Assembly: GCA_024280885.1 (NCBI GenBank)
Contig: JAJRPF010000003.1
Span: 1 to 64,000, forward strand
Direction: 5' to 3'
Source of the DNA: Planctomycetota bacterium
Lineage (GTDB): Bacteria; Planctomycetota; JAJSAM01; JAJVHW01
DNA: 64,000 nucleotides
The notes beneath the pieces were generated by a model. That model saw nothing but the letters and a program-made list of their open reading frames with translations. It made no database searches and was not told the DNA's origin. Each line of letters starts with the position of its first letter. Positions within the stretch are counted from its first letter, which is position 1. A program made the position numbers and the translations under genes. Positions 41,505 through 50,533 of this stretch are shown here, one piece after another.

Positions 41505-42695
41505 ATGCGTGGAATTTCGCTCCTATTGACCGCTTGCGCCACGTTGGCGCTCGCTGCATTCGCGGGGACGTTCGATGCTCGGGCTGAGGAGGAAACGCTC
41601 GAGGAGTTGAGAGCGCGCGTGGAAGAGCTGCGGCGCAAGACGCAACTCATGTCAGCCGCGATGAAGGTCCGCCTGAAGTGGGCGAGAGCCAGAATCGACT
41701 ACGATCGACAGGCGCGCGCTTCCGACGACCGCTGGCCGTGGGCGACCAACTCCGACGGAAGCCGTATCGTGGCCGGGCGGGCAGACGGCGCGATTGAGGT
41801 GTGGACGGCAGACGGAGGTGCTGCGGCGCTTGTCCTTGAGGGCCACGAGAAGCGACCGTGGCGGTTCGCGTTTCACCCGAGCAAGCCGCTGCTCTATTCG
41901 TCGGCGCGCCCTGGATCACTCCGGATCTGGAACCTCGACACCGGCAAGCAGCAGGCCGTGTTCGGACCGACGACGTCGTCGAAATTGAAACCGCTGATGG
42001 GCCTGAGCCTCTCCGAGGACGGGAGGTTCCTGGCGGTCGGGATGCAGACGATCGGGGTCGCCGTCATGGACACGCGTTCGAACTCGTGGCGACCGGGAAC
42101 GATCGCGACGCGTGACGGCGACGGGGTCGCCGTTCACTTCCTCCCGATCGGACGCCGCGCGCTCGTCCAGTCGTTTGACGGGTTGCGTGTGATTGACCTC
42201 ATCGAGGCGTCGCGGCAGAAGGGCGCGAAGGCGAAGGCTCTCTGGAAGTTGAACTCCTTGCGCGAGGCGGAGATCTACGGCGACGCGCGGGGCAAAGCGG
42301 CGCGAAAGCTGCCGCTCCAAGACGGTCTCGAAGCGGTCGTTCCGTTCTTCGCGAAAGGGCTCGTACTCACGTCCTGCCGTGCGAATCACGACAGCGAGAA
42401 GCGCATGATGACCATTGCCGCGTGGGATCTCTCGACGGGGAAACGGAAGTTCCGCTCGACCACCGAACTGCCCTTCGGACGCTGGGCCCGGTCACCGGCA
42501 GCGGAGACCGCGTTGCGGCTCACCGACGACGACGTACGCATGTACTCCCTCCGCAACGGAAAGCGCATCCGCACCTTCCAGCATCCCTCGGCGGACGCGC
42601 GACCGCAGGGTTTCTCCACCGACGGAAAACGGTCGTATCGCGCCGATCCAGACGGCGTACTCACGATCGAGGCGTTCCCCCCGAGCCGGAAGTAG
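41505..42695 (+). CDS. Exported WD40-like repeat protein
   Basis: 396 aa. Signal peptide MRGISLLLTACATLALAAFA, cleaved near ARAEE. A short coiled coil follows (ETLEELRARVEELRRKTQLM). The remainder is a beta-propeller of WD40-like blades: SRIVAGRADGAIEVWTADGG, EGHEKRPWRFAFHPSKPLLY, GSLRIWNLDTGKQ, MMTIAAWDLSTGKRKF. Enzymatic residues are not apparent; likely a periplasmic or surface interaction protein. ATG at 41505 with GGAGG twelve bases upstream. Confidence 0.75.
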   Translation: MRGISLLLTACATLALAAFAGTFDARAEEETLEELRARVEELRRKTQLMSAAMKVRLKWARARIDYDRQARASDDRWPWATNSDGSRIVAGRADGAIEVWTADGGAAALVLEGHEKRPWRFAFHPSKPLLYSSARPGSLRIWNLDTGKQQAVFGPTTSSKLKPLMGLSLSEDGRFLAVGMQTIGVAVMDTRSNSWRPGTIATRDGDGVAVHFLPIGRRALVQSFDGLRVIDLIEASRQKGAKAKALWKLNSLREAEIYGDARGKAARKLPLQDGLEAVVPFFAKGLVLTSCRANHDSEKRMMTIAAWDLSTGKRKFRSTTELPFGRWARSPAAETALRLTDDDVRMYSLRNGKRIRTFQHPSADARPQGFSTDGKRSYRADPDGVLTIEAFPPSRK

Positions 42696-42862
42696 ACGGG
42701 CAATACTGCGGGCAATACCCGTGCCGGGGAGGACTTCCTCCGACGTCGAGCGGATCGTCTTCGACAGCGTTCGCGTCGTTCTGTCGGGTTCCGTCCCTGA
42801 CGTCGAAGCCTGCTGACAGAGTCCTGAGACCGTGGTCACCGCGCCGTAGTCAGGGCGCCGTG

Positions 42863-43288
42863 TTACTCGGTGCTGGCAGGAGGCGCTCCGCTCTGATTCT
42901 CGTAGTTGCGCCGCACCATGGCGCCGCAGGCGCGGAGACCGAGTTGCTCGTAGAACGGGCGGACGTTGTCATCGCAGACGACGTCGATGGCGTAGAGGTG
43001 GTCCAGTGTTGTGAGCATTCGTTGCACGAGTTCTCGGCCGATGCCGCGGCTGCGGAATACCGGGCGTACCTCGAGTAACGGGATGAACGCCACCAACACG
43101 CCGTCGCTGATCGCCGTCACAAACCCCACGACGCGTCCGGACTCGTCGTCGCGCGCCAACCAGACGTGCGCACTGGACCGCAGCAAGTCGAGATGGCGCG
43201 CCGGCGAAGGAGGGTTCGGCCACCTCTCGAAGAAACCCACGAGATCGCTGGACGCGACGCCGTCAGCGGAATTGCGGTACGTGATCAT
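42863..43288 (-). CDS. GNAT-family N-acetyltransferase
   Basis: 141 aa, the size of a single GNAT domain. The acetyl-CoA-binding region reads LEVRPVFRSRGIGRELVQRM (about 75-95; pattern R/Q-x-x-G-x-G/A), preceded by strand SGRVVGFVTAISDGVLVAFI and followed by DVVCDDNVRPFYEQLGLRAC. Moves an acetyl group from acetyl-CoA to an amine; substrate unknown. ATG at 43288. It stands alone between intergenic stretches. Confidence 0.85.
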   Translation of the reverse strand: MITYRNSADGVASSDLVGFFERWPNPPSPARHLDLLRSSAHVWLARDDESGRVVGFVTAISDGVLVAFIPLLEVRPVFRSRGIGRELVQRMLTTLDHLYAIDVVCDDNVRPFYEQLGLRACGAMVRRNYENQSGAPPASTE

Positions 43289-43738
43289 CGTCTGACGCTA
43301 CGCACGTGCGTAGCGCGGTCGAAGTCTCCAGCACCGAGACCGGCGAAGATCAAATCTTGCGCCCGCGTGACGAGAACGGTGGCGACCGAGAGAGAGCCGT
43401 CGACCACGGTCGGGCTTCGAAGATCAGGCTGAGTCGTGTCGTGCTCGCAACGCGGAAGTTCGTGAACCAGCCTTCACGAGTGACCGCGTTCGCGCGCCTG
43501 GGGCCTGCCTGCGCACCCAGCGCGAAACCACCTCCTGACGGAGCGCGGCGGGCGCGCAAATCGTCATCGAGAGGGAGTGGCTGAGGCGCCCGAGCGGGTT
43601 CAGGTTCTTCAGGAGTTCGTCCGAACTTGCCCTGATGCTCTGCCCATTTCCTATAGAAGTGCGTCGTTGGGAGGGCTCCGGCGGCCACGGTGTGGCGGTT
43701 CGGACCCGAGCTGATCATGGACTTCAGGAGGGATATCG
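43289..43738. other. Intergenic segment with a repeat C fragment
   Basis: No supportable gene in 450 bp. A 20-bp piece of repeat C lies at 43331-43350. The leader of the next gene carries a strong AGGAGGGATATCG. Confidence 0.5.
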
Positions 43739-43939
43739 ATGCGTAAGGGAATCACATTTGCGGCGCTGTTTGCCGCGGCCGGGCTGTTCGCACTCACCGG
43801 TTGCGGAGAGAAGAGCACCGGCGACAAGGTGGATGACGCCGTTGAAGACGCGGGCGACCACGGCGATCACGCCGACGACGCGAGCGAAGCGGTAGACCAC
43901 GCGGCGGACGACGCCAAGAAGGCGCTCGAGGGGAAGTAA
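43739..43939 (+). CDS. Small acidic lipoprotein
   Basis: 66 aa. Signal peptide with lipobox FALTGC (Cys22), then a highly charged, Asp/Ala/His-rich helix: DKVDDAVEDAGDHGDHADDA and VDHAADDAKKALEGK. The heptad-like A/D spacing resembles small Lpp- or CsbD-like periplasmic helices, but no family is certain. Strong ribosome site AGGAGGG and a strong terminator right after the gene suggest high expression as a single-gene transcript. Confidence 0.7.
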   Translation: MRKGITFAALFAAAGLFALTGCGEKSTGDKVDDAVEDAGDHGDHADDASEAVDHAADDAKKALEGK

Positions 43940-43970
43940 GCTCCGGCAACCTGCTGGATGCAAGCTCCTG

Positions 43971-44009
43971 GGCTGCGCGAATGACCATTCGCGCAGCCTC
44001 TCTCATTTT
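43971..44009 (+). terminator. Rho-independent terminator of the small lipoprotein gene
   Basis: Perfect 12-bp stem GGCTGCGCGAAT / ATTCGCGCAGCC with loop GACC, followed by TCTCTCATTTT. It starts 31 bp after the stop codon. Confidence 0.85.
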
Positions 44010-44510
44010 GAACGCTAGCAGCCTGTCGGAGTAGTCGCGACCTCCTCGCGGAGGGAGTACCAGCACCCGGCGGCGCGCGGCGTCATCGGTCCACTGCGCC
44101 AAAGAGCGGCACGCCGGTGGCGACGGGGACGTTCAGGGAACTCGTCCCGGGGTCATGGGGATCGAGACCGTGAAGTCACACACTCTGCGTTCGGCGCGCC
44201 CGCCCACCAGGTAAGACTGTGCACGAAAGCCGCGACCCTCAAGCCGCTCATTTCGGTGCTGTGGATCGGTCGGCTCGATCGCGTCCCGATCGCCGAGGTC
44301 CCCTCTCATGATTCGATCCTTAGCGTGAAGCCGCGACGTCGCGTCGCCAGCAGCGCCGAGCGGTCTGTTGTCGCCGGCCATGACGTCCGACGGACACGTA
44401 CGACAGACGCCGCCACTCCGGTCGATCGCACGAGCCCGCGCCACGAGTCGACACCGCGGCGGCGTTGAGAATCGTGTGGCGGTCTCACTGCGTCGGTGTA
44501 CGAAGACGTC
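44010..44510. other. Intergenic segment, no gene recognised
   Basis: About 500 bp. GCAGCCTGTCGGAGTAGTC near 44020 resembles GCCAGTCGGAGTAATC near 39543, perhaps a short mobile-element scar. Open frames are Arg/Thr-rich and unconvincing. Confidence 0.4.
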
Positions 44511-44987
44511 ATGAAGGTCAGCAGTCGTCGAAACGCGGTGTGCGTTGTGTGGAGCGCGGTGGGAGTCATGCTCATCTGGCGCGGATTGCCGTACGTCGGA
44601 CTGATTGCGGATCCGGATGTGGTGGGGCTCGAAGGAGCCAACTCGTGGGGCGCGCTTGTCGCCGCGGGCGGCGTCGGTGTCGCGAAGGGTTTCACGGCGC
44701 TGCGCAAGGCGGGACGTCGCGCGGTCACGCACCTGATCGCAATGGGGGAGGACGCCCCGTTCTGGACGCTGTTTGCACCGCGGATGTTGCCGCTTGTCGG
44801 CCTGATGATCGGCCTCGGGTTGGTGCTGCGACTCGCTCCCTACAATCCGATGACGAAGGCGTGGATTGTCGGCATCCTCTATCCCGCCATCGGCGTCGCG
44901 CTCTTGATCGGCGGACAGCTCGTGCGGAGCGCCGCGCCCCTCGTCGCGACGCCTGCCGAAGCGGAGGTCGTCGGCGACCGCGCGTGA
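44511..44987 (+). CDS. 158-aa membrane protein
   Basis: Four hydrophobic segments: AVCVVWSAVGVMLIWRGLPY, WGALVAAGGVGVA, MLPLVGLMIGLGLVLRLAP and AWIVGILYPAIGVALLIGG. A basic loop (LRKAGRRAVTH) lies between helices 2 and 3. Not matched to a known family. ATG at 44511 chosen; a GTG at 44496 in frame would add five residues. No close operon partner. Confidence 0.55.
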   Translation: MKVSSRRNAVCVVWSAVGVMLIWRGLPYVGLIADPDVVGLEGANSWGALVAAGGVGVAKGFTALRKAGRRAVTHLIAMGEDAPFWTLFAPRMLPLVGLMIGLGLVLRLAPYNPMTKAWIVGILYPAIGVALLIGGQLVRSAAPLVATPAEAEVVGDRA

Positions 44988-45319
44988 ATCGTCCAAGCGG
45001 ATCGCTCTCCGTGCAGATGACGAACAGGCGCGCCGCATCGGAGCCGCCTGTGGCAATCGCCGTCGGTCTGCGTCTCGGCTCGCCGTACTTCTCTCGCATG
45101 GAAGGGCTCCACATCGAACTCCAGACGGCGGTCTCCATGGCTACGGACCCGCCGCGACTCCGGAGCCGTGGGGGCGTCGGGAGCCGTCGGCGTGCCGGGT
45201 GGGGCGGACGACGCGATCCTCGAACAGACGCCGGCCTGCATTCCCATGTCGCTCGCGTTAGAGTCGAGGGGCGCCGCCACGACCGAGGGAGTCGCCGCGG
45301 CTCGAAGTGGGGGTGCTTC

Positions 45320-45934
45320 ATGATCATCTTTGGAACGCGTGGTGTGACCTACAACAAGGAGAAGGGACAGTTCCAATGTCCCGAGTGCGGCCCGCGTCGA
45401 TACGCTCACAAGCGGGTGCGACGCTTCTTCACGCTCTACTTCATCCCGATCGTGCCGCTGGACCTTCTGGGTGAGTACGTCGAGTGCCAGGCGTGCCAGG
45501 GCACGTATCAGCCGTCCGTGCTGAGCTACGACCCTGGCGCGGAGAAGCAGGCTTTCGAAGCCGAGTTTCACCGCGCGATCCGTCGCGTGATGGTGGCGAT
45601 GATGCTGGCGGACGGAGTCGTCGATGACGACGAGATCCGGGCGATCCGGAGCGTCTACGAGAAGATGGCCGGAACCACGCTCAGCGACGCGGATGTCCAA
45701 CGCGACATTCAGCGAGTTCGCAACGACAGATCGGACGTCGAGGGAGTGCTGGCGGAGTTTCGTGGCGCGCTGAACGACGCCGGAAAGGAGATGGTGATCA
45801 AGGCGGCCTACTTCGTGGCCTCTGCGGATGGCGATTTCTCGCGCGACGAGCAGGAGTTGCTGACTCGCATCGCGAACGCTCTGGAGATGAGTTCCGCGCA
45901 CGCCGCCGGAGTGATCCAGGAGGTCTCGATGTGA
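45320..45934 (+). CDS. Zinc-ribbon plus TerB-like protein
   Basis: 204 aa. The N-terminal part has FQCPECGPRRYAHKRVRRFF and, after a hydrophobic FTLYFIPIVPLDLLGE, ECQACQGTY: a four-Cys zinc ribbon around a membrane-touching hairpin. Residues about 80-200 are a TerB-like helical domain with VMVAMMLADGVVDDDEIRAI and FVASADGDFSRDEQELL, each carrying acidic metal-binding loops. TerB proteins belong to tellurite and envelope-stress systems. ATG at 45320; weak ribosome site. Its stop overlaps the next start (GTGA), so the two are translated together. Confidence 0.78.
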   Translation: MIIFGTRGVTYNKEKGQFQCPECGPRRYAHKRVRRFFTLYFIPIVPLDLLGEYVECQACQGTYQPSVLSYDPGAEKQAFEAEFHRAIRRVMVAMMLADGVVDDDEIRAIRSVYEKMAGTTLSDADVQRDIQRVRNDRSDVEGVLAEFRGALNDAGKEMVIKAAYFVASADGDFSRDEQELLTRIANALEMSSAHAAGVIQEVSM

Positions 45935-46704
45935 AGCCCGCTCGACGCGATTGCGTTGCGACGGTCATTGGCGTGGTCGCCCACGCGGTGCTGCTCATGC
46001 CACTGTGGTGGGCGGGCGGTGCGGGATCGGCGGGCGGGGGACTCGTCGTGGCCATGCTGTTCGTCGGGCTCGTCGAGTCGCTGATCCAGCCGGCCGAGAA
46101 CCGGTCGGTCGGCGGATGCAAGCTCCTCCCGACTCTGGAAGGGCTGGCGCTGCTGGCCGTCGTCGCCGCAGGTCTTGTTGCGCCGGGCGCGGGAACGATG
46201 GGCGGCAACGTTCTCATCGCTGCCGTACTCATGGTTGTCGGTATCACCCTGCGCGCTGCGGCGATCGCGACGCTGGGACGCTGGTTCCTCGACGAGGTGC
46301 GACTCCTCGCGGGCCAACCGCTCGTGATGGTGGGGCCGTACCACCTCGCCCGCCACCCGGCGTCTCTCGGAACGCTCGCGATCGGGTGCGGAGCGGCATG
46401 GTTGACAGAAAGCGCGATCGCATTCGCCCTCGGCATCATCGCTCTGTTCCCGATCGTCGTCTGGCGCACACGGCGCGAAGATGCGCTGCTGGCCGAAGCA
46501 TTCACGACGGAGTGGGGCCGATGGTCTCAGCGCGTCGGCGCGTTCGGTCCGACGTGGCGATACTTGCGATCGGTTGCGACACACTCCGAGCGAGCCTCTT
46601 CGCGGGACTCCGCCATGACGAGAGTCTCCGCCGCGAATGTTGGCGCGCATCATCCAACGTGTTCATCGGTCTTGGATGGCGTCCGGCACGCTCGATCCGG
46701 CTGA
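45931..46704 (+). CDS. ICMT/phospholipid-methyltransferase-like membrane protein
   Basis: 257 aa with about six helices. The C-terminal half carries the family motif GPYHLARHPASLG and, later, RREDALLAEAF, matching isoprenylcysteine/phosphatidylethanolamine methyltransferase-like proteins, which bind SAM between C-terminal helices and methylate lipids or lipid-linked substrates. GTG start overlaps the TerB stop by four bases. The last 40 residues are polar and unlike the family, perhaps running past an original stop. Pairing with TerB and a zinc ribbon is unusual. Confidence 0.7.
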   Translation: MKPARRDCVATVIGVVAHAVLLMPLWWAGGAGSAGGGLVVAMLFVGLVESLIQPAENRSVGGCKLLPTLEGLALLAVVAAGLVAPGAGTMGGNVLIAAVLMVVGITLRAAAIATLGRWFLDEVRLLAGQPLVMVGPYHLARHPASLGTLAIGCGAAWLTESAIAFALGIIALFPIVVWRTRREDALLAEAFTTEWGRWSQRVGAFGPTWRYLRSVATHSERASSRDSAMTRVSAANVGAHHPTCSSVLDGVRHARSG

Positions 46705-46780
46705 CCTCGGCTGCCACGCGCTCGACACGTGGCGCAAGTCTTCACCAGACTCGATACGCCGTATTCGGTAGCTTGGGCAG

Positions 46781-48286
46781 ATGAGTGCAGACGCTCCCGA
46801 AGTCCCCGATCGTCGGCGCCGCTGGCTGCGCTTGTGGGTACGTTGGACGTTGCGCCTGGCCGTTGTGGGCGTGCTGCTCGTTGTCACGGGCCTCTTTGCG
46901 TGGGCGTGGCGCGATCGCGGTCTGCCGGATGTCGAAGCGTGGCATCGTGCAGCGCCCGAGGGGGAGTTCTCCGCCGACATGGCGGACGAAGAATTCTCGT
47001 TCGACGACTACCTGGCGCTCGAAGAACGCATGTTCGGCGAACTGTCGGATTGGATGATCCCCGCCGAGCGCGCGTCTCGCTATCTCCGCCATAGTCGATT
47101 CCAACGGGGTGGGCCGAGCGACCCGGCTGGGTTCGAGCGCAACTGGAACCGTTCTGTGGAACTCGTCCCGGAGACGATCCGCGGCGGCGCGCTGCTCATC
47201 CATGGGCTCTCCGACAGTCCGTATAGCTTTCGAACGTTGGCAGAGCTGCTCCGCGACCGCGGGATCTATGTACTCGCCATTCGACTCCCGGGCCACGGCA
47301 CGGTTCCGGCTGGGCTATTGGACGTGACGTACGAAGATTGGCGCGCGGCAGTGGACGTTGCCGCGCGGCATGTGGTGAAGCGCATCGGAGAGGACCGTCC
47401 GTTCTACGTCGCCGGCTTCTCCTGCGGCGGAGCACTTGCGACGCAACTCGTCGTGGACGCGGTTGCCGACCCCACGCTCCCGGTGCCGGAGCATGTCTTT
47501 CTCTTCTCTCCCGCGATCGGGATCACTGCGTTCGCGCGTACTTCGAACTGGCACAAACTATTCAGCTGGATGCCGCTCTTCGAGAAGAGCAAATGGCTCT
47601 CGATCCAGCCGGAGTACGACCCATTCAAGTACAACTCGTTCACGAAGAACGCGGGCGCGCAGATGTGGCGGTTGACGCAAGCCGTGAAGGCGGACCTTGC
47701 GCGTGTCGAACGCGCCGGACTCGCCGATCGACTCCCGCCCGTCCTCGCGTTCCAGTCGGTCGCCGACGCGACCATCGTCGCGCGCGACGTCGTCGATCAT
47801 CTCTTCGCGCGCCTCCCAGCGAACGGCAGCGAGCTGGTCCTCTTCGACGTGAACGACGACATCTTCATGGGCGGGCTCTACTCGCGGGATCCGCGCGCCG
47901 AGATCGACCGGTTAGAGAGAATGGCGGGGAGCAGTTACAGCACCACCGTCATCACGAATCACGACACTCCGGGCGACGTCGTCGTCGCGCGCACGACCGC
48001 TCCGGGGGCCGCGTCGCCCACGACGACTGAAGTCGGACTCGCCTGGCCCGTCGACGTCTATTCTCTCAGCCACGTCGCCATTCCGCTCCCGCCGGACGAC
48101 GAGCTCTATGGGTATCTCTCCGTACGCGAACGCGCGTCTCGCCGTCTCCCCATCGGTCGACTCGCCCTGCGCGGCGAGAAGGACGTACTCCGGATAGCTC
48201 CCGCGCAACTCCTGCGCCTGCGGGCGAACCCCTTTCACGCCTATATGCTCGGCCGCATCGAAGAAGCCCTCGACGCGGTGCGCTGA
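46781..48286 (+). CDS. Membrane-anchored alpha/beta hydrolase
   Basis: 501 aa. An N-terminal helix (LRLAVVGVLLVVTGLFAWAW) preceded by Arg residues anchors the protein with the catalytic part outside. The hydrolase core shows GGALLIHGLSDSPYSFR (oxyanion region), YVLAIRLPGHGTVP, the nucleophile elbow AGFSCGGALA, and a candidate active-site His in YSLSHVAIP. Resembles monoacylglycerol-lipase/carboxylesterase-type serine hydrolases; GFSCG is an acceptable G-x-S-x-G variant. Likely a lipid or ester hydrolase at the cell envelope. ATG at 46781; no clear ribosome site. Confidence 0.8.
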   Translation: MSADAPEVPDRRRRWLRLWVRWTLRLAVVGVLLVVTGLFAWAWRDRGLPDVEAWHRAAPEGEFSADMADEEFSFDDYLALEERMFGELSDWMIPAERASRYLRHSRFQRGGPSDPAGFERNWNRSVELVPETIRGGALLIHGLSDSPYSFRTLAELLRDRGIYVLAIRLPGHGTVPAGLLDVTYEDWRAAVDVAARHVVKRIGEDRPFYVAGFSCGGALATQLVVDAVADPTLPVPEHVFLFSPAIGITAFARTSNWHKLFSWMPLFEKSKWLSIQPEYDPFKYNSFTKNAGAQMWRLTQAVKADLARVERAGLADRLPPVLAFQSVADATIVARDVVDHLFARLPANGSELVLFDVNDDIFMGGLYSRDPRAEIDRLERMAGSSYSTTVITNHDTPGDVVVARTTAPGAASPTTTEVGLAWPVDVYSLSHVAIPLPPDDELYGYLSVRERASRRLPIGRLALRGEKDVLRIAPAQLLRLRANPFHAYMLGRIEEALDAVR

Positions 48287-48432
48287 GAGGTCACGACCTC
48301 CGGCCGGACCTGCGCTCCGATCTCGGCGTCGCACTCCTCGTCGCATCCCACGTCGTGTCCACTCGCTGACGTGACCACGTCGCCCGCTCTCGCCCACGTC
48401 GCGCGATCCGTTCACGGGATGGCACAAATGCG

Positions 48433-48449
48433 CTTCTCAATTTGAGAAG
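48433..48449. promoter_or_regulatory. Palindromic operator-like site 1
   Basis: CTTCTCAA-T-TTGAGAAG, perfect with 8-bp arms and one central base, 183 bp before the start of the TPR gene. A near copy lies 101 bp downstream. Confidence 0.5.
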
Positions 48450-48534
48450 GCGCTCCGCGTCCGTCGACTCGCCTGGGGCGCTGCTCGCGGTCGCGCAGGC
48501 TGCGTTGTTTGGATGGCCATGCTGGTGCTGCGTC

Positions 48535-48549
48535 TTCTCAGTTTGAGAA
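48535..48549. promoter_or_regulatory. Palindromic operator-like site 2
   Basis: TTCTCA-GTT-TGAGAA, differing from the core of site 1 at a single central position. Two identical-type dyads about 101 bp centre to centre suit repression by DNA looping. Confidence 0.5.
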
Positions 48550-48631
48550 TCGCGGACGACGCGTTCGCCCGGCACGCGCTTTGAGCAGGGATGACGCGCA
48601 ACCGTGGGGCACGCGGAGGGATGGCGAGATC

Positions 48632-50491
48632 ATGGCCGAAGTGCGGAATCAGCACGTGAGTCGAGAGGTGGAGGCGCCGGATGGTCCCCTTTCGGTTCGC
48701 GCCGTCGTCGCCGACGTCACGTCCGTCGTCGGCTACCGCGCGCGCACGCTTCGGCTCTCCACCCATCGGCCCTCGTTCGGCGGCGATCTGGTCTCCGAGT
48801 TCCGAGCGCGGGCGCAGACCGAGATCGGTCGCGATCCGCGCGAGGCCGAGGACATCGCGAGACTCGGCGCCCGACTCGCCACGACGATTCGCGATGCACC
48901 GGGACGCCATGCGTGTCTCAGCACGCGCGTGGAGGCGGCGCTCGTCGGTGGACGCTCTCTCGCGGCATTGCGCTACGTCGACATGCTCGAGACCGCTCCG
49001 TTCGCGCGCAGCAACGAACTGCAGGCTGCGCGGCTCGATGCCCTCCGTGTGGACGCGCTCTTCGAGCTTGAGCGCGACGACGAGGCGTGCGAAATCGGCG
49101 CCGCTGCGCTCGCCGTCTTCGAGGGCGCATGTGACGTGCCCGGGGCGATCGCGATGCGCATGCGCCTTGCCGCGCTCGCGCATCGTCTGGAGCGACCGCG
49201 CGAGGCGTTGCGCCACTATGCAAGCGTCGATCGACGGCTCCAGGATGATGCACCGCTCGTCGCGCGCGGCGCCCTGGCTGCCGGCCGCGCGAACGCGCTC
49301 GTTGCATGCCATCGGTTTCGGGCGGCGGAACGTCAGTTTGCCCGGGCGCGGGCGATTCTCGATGACGCCGGCTGCGAGCGCGAGGTCGCCAACGTAGACC
49401 GTGACCATGCACACGCCGACGCGTTGCGTGGTCGGTACGGAGACGCGCTTCGGCGTTACTCCCGCGCGCATGCAACCTTCGAGCGCTTGCATGACGAACG
49501 CAGCCTGGGGCTCATCCTCCTCGACCGTGCGGAGATCCACCTCCATCTCAACTTGCCCGCCGACGCGTTCGACCTGGCCGGCCAAGCCGAAGCGCACTTC
49601 AGGGGCGCGGGACTGGAGCGGGAGCGCGCCTGGGCGGCCGACGTCGGTGCAGACGCCGCGACGCTCTGTGGAAGGTTGCGCGAGGCGTGGACACTTCTCG
49701 TTCGGGCCGAGAGCATCTACGAACGGCTCGGTTTGTCCGAACTACGGGCGCGTGCGTTGGTGCGGCGCGCGGGCCTCGCCGAGGGTGAACAGCGCGTCGA
49801 GACCGCGCGCACACTGGTCGACGAGGCGGAGTCGCTACTGCCAGCGGAGCCACTCCCGCTCGCGACCGTCGGCGTCCGTCTCGTGCGGGCGCGTCTCGAT
49901 CTGTCGGAAGGGAATACCGCGACCGCGATCGAGCGCGTACGCGCGGTGCTCCGGGACTGCCAACACGTCCATGCACCCTGGATCTCCGTCGAGTCGCAGC
50001 GCATCATGGCTGGCGCATTTGCACGGAGCGGTGAAGTCGCGAAGGCGATCCGCGCCTACGAGAGCGCTGTCGATCATCTCGCGTGCCACGGCGGTGGCAT
50101 TCCGCCCGACGAATTCATGGCGGCGTTCATCGCGAGCCGCGCAGCCGTGTACGCTGAGTTTGGCGAGTTGTTGCTCTCCGAGGGGCGCGTCCAACGGGCG
50201 TTCCAGATCGCGGAGCACGCGCAGTGCGGGGCCGGTGTCGACGTGCTCGCGCGTCTCCCCGCGATCGATACGGTGAATGGCGAGGGACACGCGACCGCGG
50301 CGCGGCTCCGGCACCTACACGAGCGTTTGAACGCGGCGTACTGGCGTGTTGCGCGGCGGAGCCGGGACGCCGACTTGCGTGGCGTCCGCGTCGTCTGCGC
50401 CGCACGCGGTCAGGCAGCGGAGCTCGAGAAAGAGATGACGCGTCTCTGCGCCGGGGAGAACCCGGCGCCACGTCGCGCAGTTGGGCGCTGA
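48632..50491 (+). CDS. TPR protein resembling a CHAT-domain protein without its CHAT domain
   Basis: 619 aa. From about residue 90 to 560 it is a continuous TPR solenoid (ARLDALRVDALFELERDDEA, REALRHYASVDRRLQD, ERSLGLILLDRAEIHLHLNL). The end, AFQIAEHAQCGAGVDVLARL, then LRHLHERLNAAYWRVARRSR and ELEKEMTRL, matches the helical linker that normally leads into a CHAT (caspase-like) protease domain, but the protein stops there and no CHAT sequence follows before the next gene. Start at ATG 48632 after GGAGGG. Either the protease was deleted or this is a stand-alone adaptor. Two palindromes upstream may control it. Confidence 0.7.
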   Translation: MAEVRNQHVSREVEAPDGPLSVRAVVADVTSVVGYRARTLRLSTHRPSFGGDLVSEFRARAQTEIGRDPREAEDIARLGARLATTIRDAPGRHACLSTRVEAALVGGRSLAALRYVDMLETAPFARSNELQAARLDALRVDALFELERDDEACEIGAAALAVFEGACDVPGAIAMRMRLAALAHRLERPREALRHYASVDRRLQDDAPLVARGALAAGRANALVACHRFRAAERQFARARAILDDAGCEREVANVDRDHAHADALRGRYGDALRRYSRAHATFERLHDERSLGLILLDRAEIHLHLNLPADAFDLAGQAEAHFRGAGLERERAWAADVGADAATLCGRLREAWTLLVRAESIYERLGLSELRARALVRRAGLAEGEQRVETARTLVDEAESLLPAEPLPLATVGVRLVRARLDLSEGNTATAIERVRAVLRDCQHVHAPWISVESQRIMAGAFARSGEVAKAIRAYESAVDHLACHGGGIPPDEFMAAFIASRAAVYAEFGELLLSEGRVQRAFQIAEHAQCGAGVDVLARLPAIDTVNGEGHATAARLRHLHERLNAAYWRVARRSRDADLRGVRVVCAARGQAAELEKEMTRLCAGENPAPRRAVGR

Positions 50492-50533
50492 GACGCTGGC
50501 GCGCCGCTCTTGCGCACGCCGCTCTTGCGCACG

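Noticed and set aside
43306..43584. Small gene in the intergenic segment before the lipoprotein
   Set aside because: It contains a repeat C fragment, has no ribosome site and no recognisable protein features.
44465..45319. Upstream extension of the TerB-type gene in the same frame
   Set aside because: The extension overlaps a better membrane-protein gene in another frame and is Arg-rich without domain features; ATG 45320 starts the conserved part.
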